In this document: one piece after another, positions 44,598 through 54,214 of the stretch
Position numbering within the stretch: the stretch's first letter is position 1
Layout: each line of letters opens with the position of its first letter
Assembly (NCBI GenBank): GCA_947175035.1
Contig: CAMWLG010000009.1
Coordinates: forward strand, 1-64,000
Length of the DNA: 64,000 bases
Direction of reading: 5' to 3'
DNA from: an uncultured Lachnospiraceae bacterium
GTDB lineage: Bacteria; Bacillota; Clostridia; Lachnospirales; Lachnospiraceae
The notes under the pieces: generated by a model
Told to the model about the DNA's origin: nothing
The model's database searches: none
Seen by the model: the letters and a program-made list of their open reading frames with translations, nothing else
Program-made: the position numbers and the translations under genes

Positions 44598-45683
44598 TTA
44601 TCTTTTGATATCATAATTCATATTCATAAGATTGCGGATTGCCTTATCATCATCCGTGATATTAGCATCACCGTGAATCGTGTGCTTAATCACGCTGCTC
44701 GCCACTGCAAAATTGATCATATCCATCGCCTTGTAATCATGCATAATGGCATAAATCAAACCGGATGCAAATGCGTCGCCGCCGCCCACGCGATCCAGAA
44801 TATTAAAGGTAAACAGCTTGCTCTCGAAGGTATGTCCTTCATACCACATATATGCCTTCAAGCTGTTCTCGCTTCCGCTGTGTGCATAGCGCACATGGCG
44901 AGCAATACATTTCAGATTGGGATACCGGCTCACGAACGCGCGGAAAATCTCGTCCTGCTGCTCATAGGTGGGCTGCAGGGGAACGCCGTCCTTGTAATCT
45001 CCCTTGCCGTGGTCTTCCTCATCGCGCCACAGATGATAGGGTTCAATCCCCATCAACACATCCACGTATGGAAGGCATCCGGTACAGAAATCCCTGGCCT
45101 CCTCCCAGCTCCAAAGGCTGCTTCGGAAATTTCCGTCAAAGCTCACGGTAAGCCCCTTCTCCTTAGCCTTTATCAGACAATCCATGATCAGCTTCTTACA
45201 ATTTCCGCCCAATGCCGGGGTGATACCACTCAAATGAAGCCAGTCAAACTCTGCCAACAAAGTATCCAAATCCACGTTAGAAAAGTCATACTCTGTGATC
45301 GCGCTGTTTTTTCTATCATAAGTCACCTTGCTGGCACGGATACCATAACCCGTCTCCAGATAATATGTACCCAAGCGATGTGTCGGAGTCTCCTCCGGCG
45401 TGCTAAGAATCATGGGAGTACAATGCACGTCATTGCTTCGAAGCATCCTGACTGCGCTTTTCCCCAGACTGTTGTTGGGCACCACAGAGAAAAACGTGCT
45501 GTCCACGCCCAAATTCGCCAACGCCAACGCAATATTGGCCTCACTCCCGCCATAGCTGGCTTCAAAAGTATTGGCCATCCGGATTTTCTCATAATTGGGA
45601 GGCGACAAGCGAAGCATGATCTCACCTACCGCTAAAAACTTTGTACCTGCTTTCTCCGCCAACAGAGGATTCCTATGTTCCAT
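44598..45683 (-). CDS. PfkB-family sugar kinase, probably 2-keto-3-deoxygluconate kinase
   Basis: The 361-residue ribokinase-fold enzyme has FEASYGGSEANIALALANLGVDSTFFSVV and the C-terminal active site ILDRVGGGDAFASGLIYAIM with the catalytic Asp. The early GEIMLRLSPP is typical of KDG-type kinases. The substrate is not certain from sequence. AAAGGCG precedes ATG; promoter TTGACG-18-TATAAT lies upstream. It is followed by the large secreted protein gene. Confidence 0.85.
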   Translation of the reverse strand: MEHRNPLLAEKAGTKFLAVGEIMLRLSPPNYEKIRMANTFEASYGGSEANIALALANLGVDSTFFSVVPNNSLGKSAVRMLRSNDVHCTPMILSTPEETPTHRLGTYYLETGYGIRASKVTYDRKNSAITEYDFSNVDLDTLLAEFDWLHLSGITPALGGNCKKLIMDCLIKAKEKGLTVSFDGNFRSSLWSWEEARDFCTGCLPYVDVLMGIEPYHLWRDEEDHGKGDYKDGVPLQPTYEQQDEIFRAFVSRYPNLKCIARHVRYAHSGSENSLKAYMWYEGHTFESKLFTFNILDRVGGGDAFASGLIYAIMHDYKAMDMINFAVASSVIKHTIHGDANITDDDKAIRNLMNMNYDIKR

Positions 45684-45717
45684 AATATTCGCCTTTCTTA
45701 TTTATTTTTATAAATCC

Positions 45718-45747
45718 ATTATACAAAATCCCTCTATCACACGTCAA
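45718..45747 (-). promoter_or_regulatory. promoter of the sugar kinase gene
   Basis: TTGACG (45742-45747) and TATAAT (45718-45723) are 18 bases apart on the minus strand, 34 bases before the start codon. Confidence 0.7.
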
Positions 45748-45764
45748 CATAAATTCTGAAAGGT

Positions 45765-47855
45765 TTACTGCTGTGCCACATCCTTCATGGAGAAGCTGAT
45801 TCTCCCCATCTTGTCTTTGCCCAAGCATACCACAGTCACGATGTCGCCCAGTGTCAGCACATCCTCCACGCGATCGATTCTCTCTTTGGCAATCTTGGAG
45901 ATATGAACCATTCCCTCCTTGCCGGGAGCAAACTCGATAAACGCACCAAACTCCTTGATGCTCACGACTTTTCCTTTGAAAATCTGGCCTGCCTCGAAGT
46001 CGGTGACAATCATTTTCACCATCTCCTCCGCCTTGCCCATCATCTCCTTGTCCGTGCCACAGATAGAAACCATGCCATCTTCGGTGATGTCAATCTTCAC
46101 GCCTGTGCGGGCAATGATCTCATTGATCGTCTTGCCACGCTGTCCAACCACGTCGCCAATCTTCTCAGGGTCAATCTGAAGAGAAATGATCTTGGGCGCG
46201 TACTTGCCAACCTCAGGTCTGGGAGCCGCGATCGCGGGCTTCATGCAATTATCCATGATAAACAGTCTCGCCTCCCGGCACCTGGCGATAGCGCCCTCCA
46301 CGATAGGTCTGGTCAAACCATGAATCTTAATATCCATCTGAATTGCCGTGATACCCTCCGTGGTACCGGTCACCTTAAAATCCATATCACCAAAGAAATC
46401 CTCAAGTCCCTGGATATCCGTAAGCAGCACGAAATCATCATCCGTGTCCCCGGTCACCAGACCGCAGGAGATACCCGCCACCATCTTCTTGATCGGCACG
46501 CCTGCTGCCATCAGAGACATACAGGAAGCACAGGTAGATGCCATGGAAGTGGAGCCGTTGGACTCAAAAGTCTCTGACACGGTGCGAATCGCATAGGGGA
46601 ACTCTTCCTCTGAGGGCAGCACGGGAATCAATGCCCGCTCAGCCAACGCGCCGTGACCGATCTCGCGTCTTCCGGGTCCGCGGGAAGGTTTCGTCTCGCC
46701 CACAGAGTAGGAAGGGAAATTATAATGATGCATATAACGCTTGCTCACCTCATTCTCGTCCAAACCGTCAATCCTCTGTGCCTCAGAGAGGGGCGCAAGA
46801 GTACACACGTTACAAATCTGGGTCTGCCCGCGGGTAAACATGGCAGAACCGTGCACGCGGGGAATAATATCAACCTCCGCCGCAAGAGGACGAATCTGTG
46901 TGAGCTCACGGCCATCCGGACGCTTATGATCCTTCAAGATCATCTTGCGCACAGTCTTTTTCTCGTACTGATATACAGCCTCGCCAAGAATCGCCAGCCA
47001 CTCTTCATTCTCCGCAAAAGCCTCCTCCAGCTTCTCGGTAATCTGGCGGATATTTTCCTCGCGAACCTGCTTCTCGTCAGTAAATACTGCCACCTCCATC
47101 TCGGCGGGAGTGACAATACGCTTCATCTCTTCAAACATTTCTGTAGGGATTGCACAGCTGGTATACTCATGCTTAGGCTTGCCCACCTCGCTGACAATTT
47201 TATCGATAAACGCAATGATGGTCTGGTTGATCTCGTGGGCCTTGTAAATCGCCTCAAGCATCTTCGCCTCAGGAACCTCGTTTGCACCGGCCTCGATCAT
47301 GATAACCTTCTCTTTGGTGGATGCCACTGTCAGATTCAAGTCGCCTTCCTTCCACTGCTTCTGGGAAGGATTCACAATCAGCTCCCCGTCCACAAGCCCC
47401 ATCTGGGTCATGGCACAGGGACCATCAAAGGGAATATCCGAGATACAAGTAGCGATCGCGGCGCCGATCATAGCCACAATCTCGGGACGACACTCGGGAT
47501 CCACGCTCATCACCATATTGTTCAATGTAACATCATTTCTGTAATCCTTGGGAAACAGGGGACGCATGGGTCTGTCAATCACGCGGCTGGTGAGAATCGC
47601 GTTCTCGCTCGCCTTCCCCTCACGCTTGTTAAAACCTCCGGGGATTTTGCCCACCGCATACATTTTCTCCTCAAATTCAACACTGAGCGGGAAGAAGTCA
47701 ATTCCCTCCCTGGGTTTCTCGGATGCTGTGGCGGTACAGAGCACAGTGGTATCACCATAATGCATAAACGCACATCCGTTGGCCTGCTTACCCACACGGT
47801 CTACATCCACAACCAGCTTGCGCCCGCCCAGTTCCATTTCATAACTTTTGTACAT
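45765..47855 (-). CDS. pnp: polyribonucleotide nucleotidyltransferase (PNPase)
   Basis: The 696-residue exoribonuclease has two RNase PH domains (YKSYEMELGGRKLVVDVDRVG, HYNFPSYSVGE, RREIGHGALAERALIPVLP, TVSETFESNGSTSMASTCASCMSLM), a KH domain (IGDVVGQRGKTINEIIARTGVKIDI) and an S1 domain (GQIFKGKVVSIKEFGAFIEFAPGKEGMVHISKI). It degrades RNA 3' to 5' with phosphate. GGAGGAAAGT precedes ATG at 47855. It lies downstream of rpsO, as in many bacteria, although a terminator stands between. Confidence 0.97.
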   Translation of the reverse strand: MYKSYEMELGGRKLVVDVDRVGKQANGCAFMHYGDTTVLCTATASEKPREGIDFFPLSVEFEEKMYAVGKIPGGFNKREGKASENAILTSRVIDRPMRPLFPKDYRNDVTLNNMVMSVDPECRPEIVAMIGAAIATCISDIPFDGPCAMTQMGLVDGELIVNPSQKQWKEGDLNLTVASTKEKVIMIEAGANEVPEAKMLEAIYKAHEINQTIIAFIDKIVSEVGKPKHEYTSCAIPTEMFEEMKRIVTPAEMEVAVFTDEKQVREENIRQITEKLEEAFAENEEWLAILGEAVYQYEKKTVRKMILKDHKRPDGRELTQIRPLAAEVDIIPRVHGSAMFTRGQTQICNVCTLAPLSEAQRIDGLDENEVSKRYMHHYNFPSYSVGETKPSRGPGRREIGHGALAERALIPVLPSEEEFPYAIRTVSETFESNGSTSMASTCASCMSLMAAGVPIKKMVAGISCGLVTGDTDDDFVLLTDIQGLEDFFGDMDFKVTGTTEGITAIQMDIKIHGLTRPIVEGAIARCREARLFIMDNCMKPAIAAPRPEVGKYAPKIISLQIDPEKIGDVVGQRGKTINEIIARTGVKIDITEDGMVSICGTDKEMMGKAEEMVKMIVTDFEAGQIFKGKVVSIKEFGAFIEFAPGKEGMVHISKIAKERIDRVEDVLTLGDIVTVVCLGKDKMGRISFSMKDVAQQ

Positions 47856-48032
47856 ACTTTCCTCCATTCCGCCGCTTCTTTGCGACATGTTATAATCTGC
47901 AATCAGCCGAAACAGAGAATCCCGAAACCACTGAAAAAGCCACGCTCCCTGTCATGTCCTTTTCAGCAATCTCGGATAATCTCCCTGTCCCGGACTGTCG
48001 TTTTACCCATTCTTCTGATTCGATTACTCACA

Positions 48033-48072
48033 CAAAAGGAAGCGGAGTGCCCCACCGGACCAGCTCCGCTCC
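48033..48072 (-). terminator. terminator between rpsO and pnp
   Basis: On the minus strand GGAGCGGAG and CTCCGCTTCC pair around a loop rich in G and are followed by TTTTGTG. The 177 bases onward to pnp also hold CTGAAAAG...CTTTTTCAG, a possible leader hairpin for pnp. Confidence 0.7.
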
Positions 48073-48082
48073 TGCATTTGCA

Positions 48083-48349
48083 TTATTTTCTTAAGCCAAG
48101 TTTCTCGATAAGAGCACGATATCTGTTGATATCCTTTTTCTTCAGGTAGTCAAGAAGCCCGCGTCTCTGACCAACCATTTTCAACATACCACGACGTGAA
48201 TGATGATCCTTGGGGTTGTCCTTCAAATGCTCTGTAAGCTCCTGAATTCTTGCTGTCAGAACTGCCACCTGAACCTCGGGTGAACCGGTATCGCCAGGGG
48301 TTCTGGCATACTCGTTCATAATCGCTGTTTTCTTTTCTTTAGAAATCAT
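48083..48349 (-). CDS. rpsO: ribosomal protein S15
   Basis: The 88-residue product is textbook S15: [71 protein letters not shown] precedes ATG at 48349; the extra 27 codons of the ORF track are out. It binds 16S rRNA in the small subunit. Confidence 0.98.
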   Translation of the reverse strand: MISKEKKTAIMNEYARTPGDTGSPEVQVAVLTARIQELTEHLKDNPKDHHSRRGMLKMVGQRRGLLDYLKKKDINRYRALIEKLGLRK

Positions 48350-48438
48350 AGTTTTGCCTCCTTCTTTTTTTAACCGCCAGACACTAAGACAGGGTCGGAG
48401 TTTCCCACATCTGGGCATCGGCTGAATCATACCTAATC

Positions 48439-48467
48439 ATCATAACACAAATTCCAGAGATTGTAAA
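48439..48467 (-). promoter_or_regulatory. rpsO promoter
   Basis: TTTACA (48462-48467) and TATGAT (48439-48444) are 17 bases apart on the minus strand, 90 bases before the rpsO start, leaving a leader where S15 may feed back. Confidence 0.7.
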
Positions 48468-48481
48468 TAACGAAATTCAAA

Positions 48482-49525
48482 TCAATCATATAACACTCTT
48501 ACACATTTCTTTGGTGTACGATAGTTGTACTTGCTGATCCTGATACCGCTCGTCGGGTTGCTGGCATGGATTACCTGCCCGCCGCCAATATAGATTGCCA
48601 CATGGTTGATGGTGCCGCTGGAATTGGAATAGAACACCAAATCCCCGGGCAGCAGCTCCGAAGCGCTGATCTTGGTACCCTCGTTGGCCTGCGCTCTGGA
48701 AGAGTGGGTCAGCTTAATGCCATATTTCTTATATACACTGAGCACAAAACCGGAGCAATCCGCTCCCTTGGTCAGACTGGTGCCTCCCCATACATAGGGA
48801 TTACCCAGGAATTGTTTCGCATATTCCACCAAATCCACGCGGACATCCGATACACCCTGACCATACAGCAGCTCAGACATAGTGATCGCTGTGTCCAATT
48901 TCTCCTCCACAGTCACGAACTCCGCTGCAACATATGCTTCCTCGCCGTCCAAGTCCACCATGATCCAATCGCCCAGATCCTCCAGGAAGTCCAATTCCTC
49001 TCCCTTCAAAACCTGTGTCATCACAGCGCTGGATGTGTTCGCCTCATCTCTCACGTTCAAATTATTGGTATTGGCAATCGCCACGGTGCGAACCAATTCA
49101 TTCGCCTTGTGCTTTGCATCGGGGCCGGTGAACAAAAATTCCGTGCTCACATAACCATCCACCTCGCCGGACTGAATATGTGCCCAGCCATCCAACATCT
49201 CCAAAACTTCACAGGCGGAATCCTTGGGCATCTTACCCACCAGCTTCCCATCCAAGGAAGGAAGGGCGCGGACATTCAGATTACCGCTCTCCACATTGGC
49301 AATACCAATGTTCGTGTAACCCCAGTTAGCGCCTTTTGCCTGCTCCGCTATTGTGAGGTATTCCTCAGCGGTCAGGTTCGACTCAAACACGGAACCCACA
49401 CCCGCCGTCAACATAATATTATCAAAGCCCGCCGCACTCGCCTGCATAGGCTCAAGCAACATGCAGCATGCCAAACCTGCCGCAATCAATCGCGCTTTTT
49501 TCATCCGTTTTCTTTCAGCTTTCAT
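48482..49525 (-). CDS. NlpC/P60 cell-wall hydrolase with two SH3 domains
   Basis: The 347-residue secreted protein has a signal peptide (ARLIAAGLACCMLLEPMQASAAG), two SH3 domains (about 75-135, IANVESGNLNVRALPSLDGKLVG; about 145-210, IANTNNLNVRDEANTSSAVMTQV) and a C-terminal NlpC/P60 peptidase with Cys in GADCSGFVLSVYKKYG, His in NHVAIYIGGG and a third residue in VIHASN. It cleaves peptide cross-links in peptidoglycan. WalR-like boxes overlap its leader. Confidence 0.95.
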   Translation of the reverse strand: MKAERKRMKKARLIAAGLACCMLLEPMQASAAGFDNIMLTAGVGSVFESNLTAEEYLTIAEQAKGANWGYTNIGIANVESGNLNVRALPSLDGKLVGKMPKDSACEVLEMLDGWAHIQSGEVDGYVSTEFLFTGPDAKHKANELVRTVAIANTNNLNVRDEANTSSAVMTQVLKGEELDFLEDLGDWIMVDLDGEEAYVAAEFVTVEEKLDTAITMSELLYGQGVSDVRVDLVEYAKQFLGNPYVWGGTSLTKGADCSGFVLSVYKKYGIKLTHSSRAQANEGTKISASELLPGDLVFYSNSSGTINHVAIYIGGGQVIHASNPTSGIRISKYNYRTPKKCVRVLYD

Positions 49526-49543
49526 GTATTTTTCTCCATAATC

Positions 49544-49571
49544 ATTACAATTTTGTTACAAATTTGTTACG
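49544..49571 (-). promoter_or_regulatory. WalR-like box with extra half site at the NlpC/P60 gene
   Basis: On the minus strand CGTAAC-AAATT-TGTAAC-AAAAT-TGTAAT gives three half-sites at an 11-bp period. The last two fit the Bacillus WalR (YycF) box TGTWAH-N5-TGTWAH exactly. They lie downstream of the -10 box, a position expected for repression. Confidence 0.65.
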
Positions 49572-49581
49572 CTTTGAGCTT

Positions 49582-49610
49582 ATTATACAGATGTACGCGC
49601 CTACTGTCAA
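49582..49610 (-). promoter_or_regulatory. promoter of the NlpC/P60 gene
   Basis: TTGACA (49605-49610) and TATAAT (49582-49587) are 17 bases apart on the minus strand, matching the consensus at every position. Confidence 0.88.
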
Positions 49611-49659
49611 CGTTTTCTTTGTTTTTTCTTAAGAACAAGGGGCTATTTCTTAGGATTTC

Positions 49660-50418
49660 TTAAGAGTTTTTTGACGAAACTTCTCCTAAATCCTTTATCA
49701 CTTCCCCCGCCATGATCAATCCCGCCACGGCAGGCACGAAGGCAACACTTCCCGGGACACCCGCCAATCCCTTCGCTCCCGTGTCCTCTGCAGGCATCCC
49801 GGGCCTGATCGCTTCTTCCGTGGAATACACCACTTTCAAGTGCTCCACGCCCCGCTTGCGCAATTCCCTGCGCATCACCCTTGCCAGCGGACAGATGCTT
49901 GTCTGGTAGATATCCGCCACCTGAAATCTGGCAGGATCCAGCTTATTCCCCGCCCCCATGGAACTGATGACCGGAGTTCCCGCCTCTTTCGCCCTCATAA
50001 TAATATCAATCTTGGCGGTGATTGTGTCCACCGCGTCCACCACATAAGAGTATGCCCCAAAATCAAATTCTTCAGCCATCTCCGGCAAATAAAAACATCT
50101 CCGGACATTCACCTTTGCCCGGGGATTTATGGAGAGAATCCGTTCCCTCATCACGTCAACCTTATATTGTCCCACAGTCTGCCATGTGGCAATGATCTGT
50201 CTGTTGATGTTGCTCGGACTGACCACGTCATTGTCAACGAGCTCAAAGCTCCCGACACCGCTTCTGACCAAAGCTTCCACCACGTGGCCGCCCACGCCGC
50301 CCACGCCAAACACGGCGACTTTGCTTCCCTGCAGGCGTTCCAATGCCTCCCGTCCCAGCAAAAGTTCCGTCCTCGAAAACAGCTCCGCCAAATCCTGCTC
50401 CAATACCTCTTGTGCCAT
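49660..50418 (-). CDS. tcdA: tRNA threonylcarbamoyladenosine dehydratase (ThiF/HesA/TcdA family)
   Basis: The product of about 252 residues has FSRTELLLGREALERLQGSKVAVFGVGGVGGHVVEALVRSGVGSFELVDNDVVSPSNINRQ, the adenylating E1-like fold of TcdA, and SSMGAGNKLDPARFQVADIYQTSICPLARVMR. TcdA converts t6A to its cyclic form in tRNA. The start is uncertain: ATG at 50418 has AGGAGG 12 bases upstream, and ATG at 50445 overlaps the Na/Pi stop. It follows the Na/Pi symporter gene. Confidence 0.88.
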   Translation of the reverse strand: MAQEVLEQDLAELFSRTELLLGREALERLQGSKVAVFGVGGVGGHVVEALVRSGVGSFELVDNDVVSPSNINRQIIATWQTVGQYKVDVMRERILSINPRAKVNVRRCFYLPEMAEEFDFGAYSYVVDAVDTITAKIDIIMRAKEAGTPVISSMGAGNKLDPARFQVADIYQTSICPLARVMRRELRKRGVEHLKVVYSTEEAIRPGMPAEDTGAKGLAGVPGSVAFVPAVAGLIMAGEVIKDLGEVSSKNS

Positions 50419-50437
50419 CCGTACCGCCATCCTCCTG

Positions 50438-52108
50438 TCAGACATTGACCTCCAGCTCTCCGTCGGCCTCCTTCTCCGCGTTAATGATCGCAAAAGCGAT
50501 ATTCGTCGCATGATCCGAAACCCTCTCCAAACCAGACACTACGTCGGAGAAGATCATGCCCGCCTCCGGAGAGCACTCGCCTCTGGTCAAACGCTCCACA
50601 TGCTTCATCTGCAGTTCCCGTTCCTTCTCGTCCACGCGATCCTCCAGCCAGATGACATCCTGCATCTTACTGTCATCACTGTGAGCAAACATGGCGATCG
50701 CATACTGAATAATCTTGTTCACCATATCCAGCATCTCGCCCAACTCGCGCTGTGCCTCCTTACTGATGTTCGTGTTGGTCTCTATGCGCTGTCTGGCCGC
50801 GTCCGCCACGTTCTCCGCGTGGTCACCAATCCGCTCGATATCATTCACCACATGGAACAGTGCGCCCAAACTCTTCAAATCTTCAATAGGAAGGGTCGTC
50901 TGATTGATTTTCACCAAATAATCCGTGATGGAGTGGTTCAGGAAATTGATATTCTTCTCCACCTCGTACACTTCCTCGATATCTTCCTCGTCCAAAGTGA
51001 CCAGGGCGTTCATGGCACGATTCAGATTCTCATTTGCCAAATCTGCCATGCGCTCCAACTCCTTGATGACCTCCACCACCGCAGTGGCAGGATTAAACAC
51101 AACCTTCTCGCCGATGTATTTAAGCTGATAATGTTCCCGATAGTTGACACCCTTGTCCTCCCCCGGCACACATGCGGTTGCCAGTTTCACAATCAGACCC
51201 GAGAACGGAAACAACACAATCACCTGAAACACCTTGATCATGATGTGGGCATTCGCCACAAAATGACCGTTATTCGGAGAAATAGCCTGTATCATGCGAA
51301 CAACCGGCTCCATAGCCACCAACAGAACCACGTATATCAATGCCGTGCCAATCACATTGAACCAAAAATGAATCAATGCGGCGCGTTTTGCATCCTTCTT
51401 GCCGGATAGGGATGCCAGCAGCGCAGTGGTGCAGGCGCCAATATTACATCCCAGGATAATATACAGACAGATGGGCAGCGTCAGCAAATCCTGATTTGCC
51501 ATCAACAACACGATGCTGACCGTAACCGATGAACTTTGTATGATGGAAGTAAGCAGCATACCCGTGAGTGTTGCCAAGAACGGATTCGTGAGTGACCCCA
51601 GCAGATCCACCACCTCCGGAACCTCTCTCAGCCCTGCCATCGCCGTGGACATGGATTTCAGCCCTAGGAATAGAATACCGAAACCAATGATTACCTGCGC
51701 CCCTTGCTTGATATTCTGCCTGCTGCAGAACATGGCCACCAAGACCCCTGCCAGCAAGATCACCGGTGCAATCTCCGACAAATTAAAAGACACCAGCAAA
51801 GGAGTGACCGTCGTACCAATATTTGCGCCAAATATCACTCCTGCTGCCTGGTACAGATTCATAAGACCCGCATTTACAAAACTGACCACCATGGCAGTAC
51901 ATGCCGAAGAGGATTGAATGATTCCCGTAAAGACAATCCCCACAATCATCCCCATGAACCGGTTAGTGGTAAAAATTTCCAGAATCCGGCGAAGCTTCGC
52001 GCCCGCCACCTTTTCAATGGACTCGCTCATCAGACTCATCCCGAAGAGGAAAAGCCCAAGTCCTCCCGCCATTGATACTATCATGTTCGTCAATTCTTCT
52101 GCATTCAT
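50438..52108 (-). CDS. Na/Pi cotransporter family protein with PhoU-like tail
   Basis: The 556-residue membrane protein has two Na/Pi repeats (GLFLFGMSLMSESIEKVAG, GMIVGIVFTGIIQSSSACTAMVVSFVNAGLM, GIFGANIGTT and a second GMLLTSIIQSSSVTVSIVLLM with the QSSS motif) and a C-terminal helical PhoU-like domain (from about residue 330: LKYIGEKVVFNP, LGALFHVVNDIERIGDHAENVADAA). It likely takes up phosphate with sodium. No pst genes are nearby. TcdA overlaps or follows its end. Confidence 0.92.
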   Translation of the reverse strand: MNAEELTNMIVSMAGGLGLFLFGMSLMSESIEKVAGAKLRRILEIFTTNRFMGMIVGIVFTGIIQSSSACTAMVVSFVNAGLMNLYQAAGVIFGANIGTTVTPLLVSFNLSEIAPVILLAGVLVAMFCSRQNIKQGAQVIIGFGILFLGLKSMSTAMAGLREVPEVVDLLGSLTNPFLATLTGMLLTSIIQSSSVTVSIVLLMANQDLLTLPICLYIILGCNIGACTTALLASLSGKKDAKRAALIHFWFNVIGTALIYVVLLVAMEPVVRMIQAISPNNGHFVANAHIMIKVFQVIVLFPFSGLIVKLATACVPGEDKGVNYREHYQLKYIGEKVVFNPATAVVEVIKELERMADLANENLNRAMNALVTLDEEDIEEVYEVEKNINFLNHSITDYLVKINQTTLPIEDLKSLGALFHVVNDIERIGDHAENVADAARQRIETNTNISKEAQRELGEMLDMVNKIIQYAIAMFAHSDDSKMQDVIWLEDRVDEKERELQMKHVERLTRGECSPEAGMIFSDVVSGLERVSDHATNIAFAIINAEKEADGELEVNV

Positions 52109-52312
52109 TCTCTTTTCCTTTGCTCTCTGCGGACCGTGCAGGAACCACCGTAGTCATTTTCCGCCAACTCCACAATTTGCTCCAATTATATTTTACGGAA
52201 AAAGAAGGAAAGATACAATAGGTTATTTTTACGTTTCTTTTACTTATATTATCATTTTTTTGCTAATTTTTTACCAAAACAGACACTACGATGTATCGAA
52301 AGGACGTCTGAG

Positions 52313-53236
52313 CTATTGCTTCCTATGATATTGCTCCCCCGCCGCGATATCTTCCTGAAGCTGCTTCTTAAGCGCCTCCACGTCCGCAAACCGCTGTTCC
52401 GGCCTCAAGAATGACAAAAGCTCCACCTTAATCTCCTGTCCATAAATATCACTGTCAAAATCATACAGATAAGACTCCACTCCCACAGTCCCCTCCTTAG
52501 TGACCGTGGGTTTACAGCCCACATTGCTGATGGAAGGATAATACCTTCCCCTATAGTATACCTTGGAATAATAGACTCCATTCGGCGGCAGCAGCTTATT
52601 TTCCGCTGGCAGGAGGTTCACCGTTGGAAAGCCAAGAGTTCTGCCCACACGATTGCCATGCACCACGGTTCCAGCCACTAGGTAAGGCGCCCCGAGCAGC
52701 CGCTCTACAAGTTCCATATTTCCCTGCTCCACCTGTCTTCGGATGTAAGAAGAGCTCACCTCCACGCCATCCGCGCAGACCTTCTCCACAAGCTTGACCT
52801 GAAAACCCAGGTTCCCGCTCATCTCCCGCAAAAGCTCCATATCCCCGGCGCCGCCCGCCCCAAAGGAAATATCCGCTCCCGCCGCGATGAAGCCTGCCTG
52901 CATCCTGTCCGCCAAAATCTCACTCACAAAAACCTCCGGCGCCATGGCCGCCGTCTCCAAGGTCAACGGGAATTCTATCAGCACATCCACCCCCATCAAA
53001 GCAAAAATCTCCCGCTTCACCGGCTTTTCAGTGAGTTCCTTGCCATCCGAGAGCCCGAACAACACCGCCGGCGCGGGGTCGAAGGTGAACACGCAGGCCT
53101 GCATGCCATTTTTCTTCTGTTCGATGATTTCCTCCAGAAGCCGCCTGTGCCCGATATGCACGCCGTCAAATTTTCCGATGGCCACAGCCGATTCCGTATA
53201 CAATTGAAAATCCGTCGTTCCTTGTATCATTTCCAT
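52313..53236 (-). CDS. ribF: bifunctional riboflavin kinase/FAD synthetase
   Basis: The 307-residue enzyme has the FAD synthetase part (SAVAIGKFDGVHIGHRRLLEEI, GADISFGAGGAGDMELL) and the flavokinase part (GNRVGRTLGFPTVNLLPAENKLLPPNGVYYSKV). It converts riboflavin to FMN and FAD. AAGGCGGTTTT precedes ATG at 53236. It is last in the rimP operon, 49 bases after truB, as often seen. Confidence 0.96.
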   Translation of the reverse strand: MEMIQGTTDFQLYTESAVAIGKFDGVHIGHRRLLEEIIEQKKNGMQACVFTFDPAPAVLFGLSDGKELTEKPVKREIFALMGVDVLIEFPLTLETAAMAPEVFVSEILADRMQAGFIAAGADISFGAGGAGDMELLREMSGNLGFQVKLVEKVCADGVEVSSSYIRRQVEQGNMELVERLLGAPYLVAGTVVHGNRVGRTLGFPTVNLLPAENKLLPPNGVYYSKVYYRGRYYPSISNVGCKPTVTKEGTVGVESYLYDFDSDIYGQEIKVELLSFLRPEQRFADVEALKKQLQEDIAAGEQYHRKQ

Positions 53237-53285
53237 AAAACCGCCTTCTTTCCACCGTGTTTTGTCCATTCTCCAACATCAAGCT

Positions 53286-54209
53286 TCAGTCCCGCTCCAA
53301 GAACATCTTCACAGGCGCGTATTGCCTCTCAGACATATCATAGCCATAAATCCCGGCAAAGCTCCCGTCCTCCCGATATACTCGTATCCACTGCCCCGCC
53401 TCAGGGCAAAGGGTATCTGTCCCCGCGTCCATCGCTTCCACAAAATCTTCCCCCAACCGATTGCCGTTTTCCAGCAATCGCGCCCGCTCAGCCTTGACCC
53501 GCATTGCAGGACAGTCCATGAACAGAGAATCCACGGGAACCAACGCCTCCCGCACACGCCCCTCGTCCCGCAGTCGCTCCAACTCGGCCATGGTAATCGC
53601 CTCCGCCAGCCCAAATTGCCCCACCCGGGTGCGCACCAGGCTTTGCATGGCTCCGCCACAGCCCAGCTTCTCCCCGATATCTGCACACAGTGTCCGGATA
53701 TAAGTCCCTTTGGAACAAACCACCCGAAGTCTCACCACCGGCAGAGCCATGTCCAATATCTCTATCTCATGAATGACCACCGGCCGCGCCTTGCGCTCCA
53801 CCTCTTTGCCGGCGCGGGCCAATTCATAAAGCTTCTTGCCATTCACCTTAAGCGCCGAGTACATAGGCGGAACCTGCTCATAATCTCCGATAAAACCAAG
53901 CACCGCCTCCCGCACCTGCTCCCCGGAAACCTCCACGGGGCTCTTCCGCAAGATCTCCCCTGTGGTATCCTGGGTATCCGTGGACACCCCCAGAAGTAGT
54001 TCCGCCACATACTCCTTGTCCCGATCCGTCAGCATATCGCAGAGCTTGGTTCCGCTTCCCAGACAAACCGGAAGCACACCGGTCGCCTGGGGATCCAGAG
54101 TGCCGGTGTGCCCTATTTTCTTCTGCTTTAAAATACCGCGCATTTTTGCAACCACATCATGAGAGGTAAATCCCGCCTCCTTATGAATGTTTATGATTCC
54201 GTTATACAT
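53286..54209 (-). CDS. truB: tRNA pseudouridine(55) synthase
   Basis: The 307-residue enzyme shows GIINIHKEAGFTSHDVVAKMRGIL, KKIGHTGTLDPQATGVLPVCLG with the catalytic Asp in the TLDP motif, and GDYEQVPPMYSALKVNGKKLYELAR. It makes pseudouridine 55 in tRNA. It lies five bases after the nrnA stop and before ribF. Confidence 0.96.
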   Translation of the reverse strand: MYNGIINIHKEAGFTSHDVVAKMRGILKQKKIGHTGTLDPQATGVLPVCLGSGTKLCDMLTDRDKEYVAELLLGVSTDTQDTTGEILRKSPVEVSGEQVREAVLGFIGDYEQVPPMYSALKVNGKKLYELARAGKEVERKARPVVIHEIEILDMALPVVRLRVVCSKGTYIRTLCADIGEKLGCGGAMQSLVRTRVGQFGLAEAITMAELERLRDEGRVREALVPVDSLFMDCPAMRVKAERARLLENGNRLGEDFVEAMDAGTDTLCPEAGQWIRVYREDGSFAGIYGYDMSERQYAPVKMFLERD

Positions 54210-54214
54210 AAAAA

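Noticed and set aside
46653-48149. 498-residue plus-strand ORF opposite pnp
   Set aside because: It is the antisense of PNPase and rpsO and has no ribosome binding site or recognisable domain.
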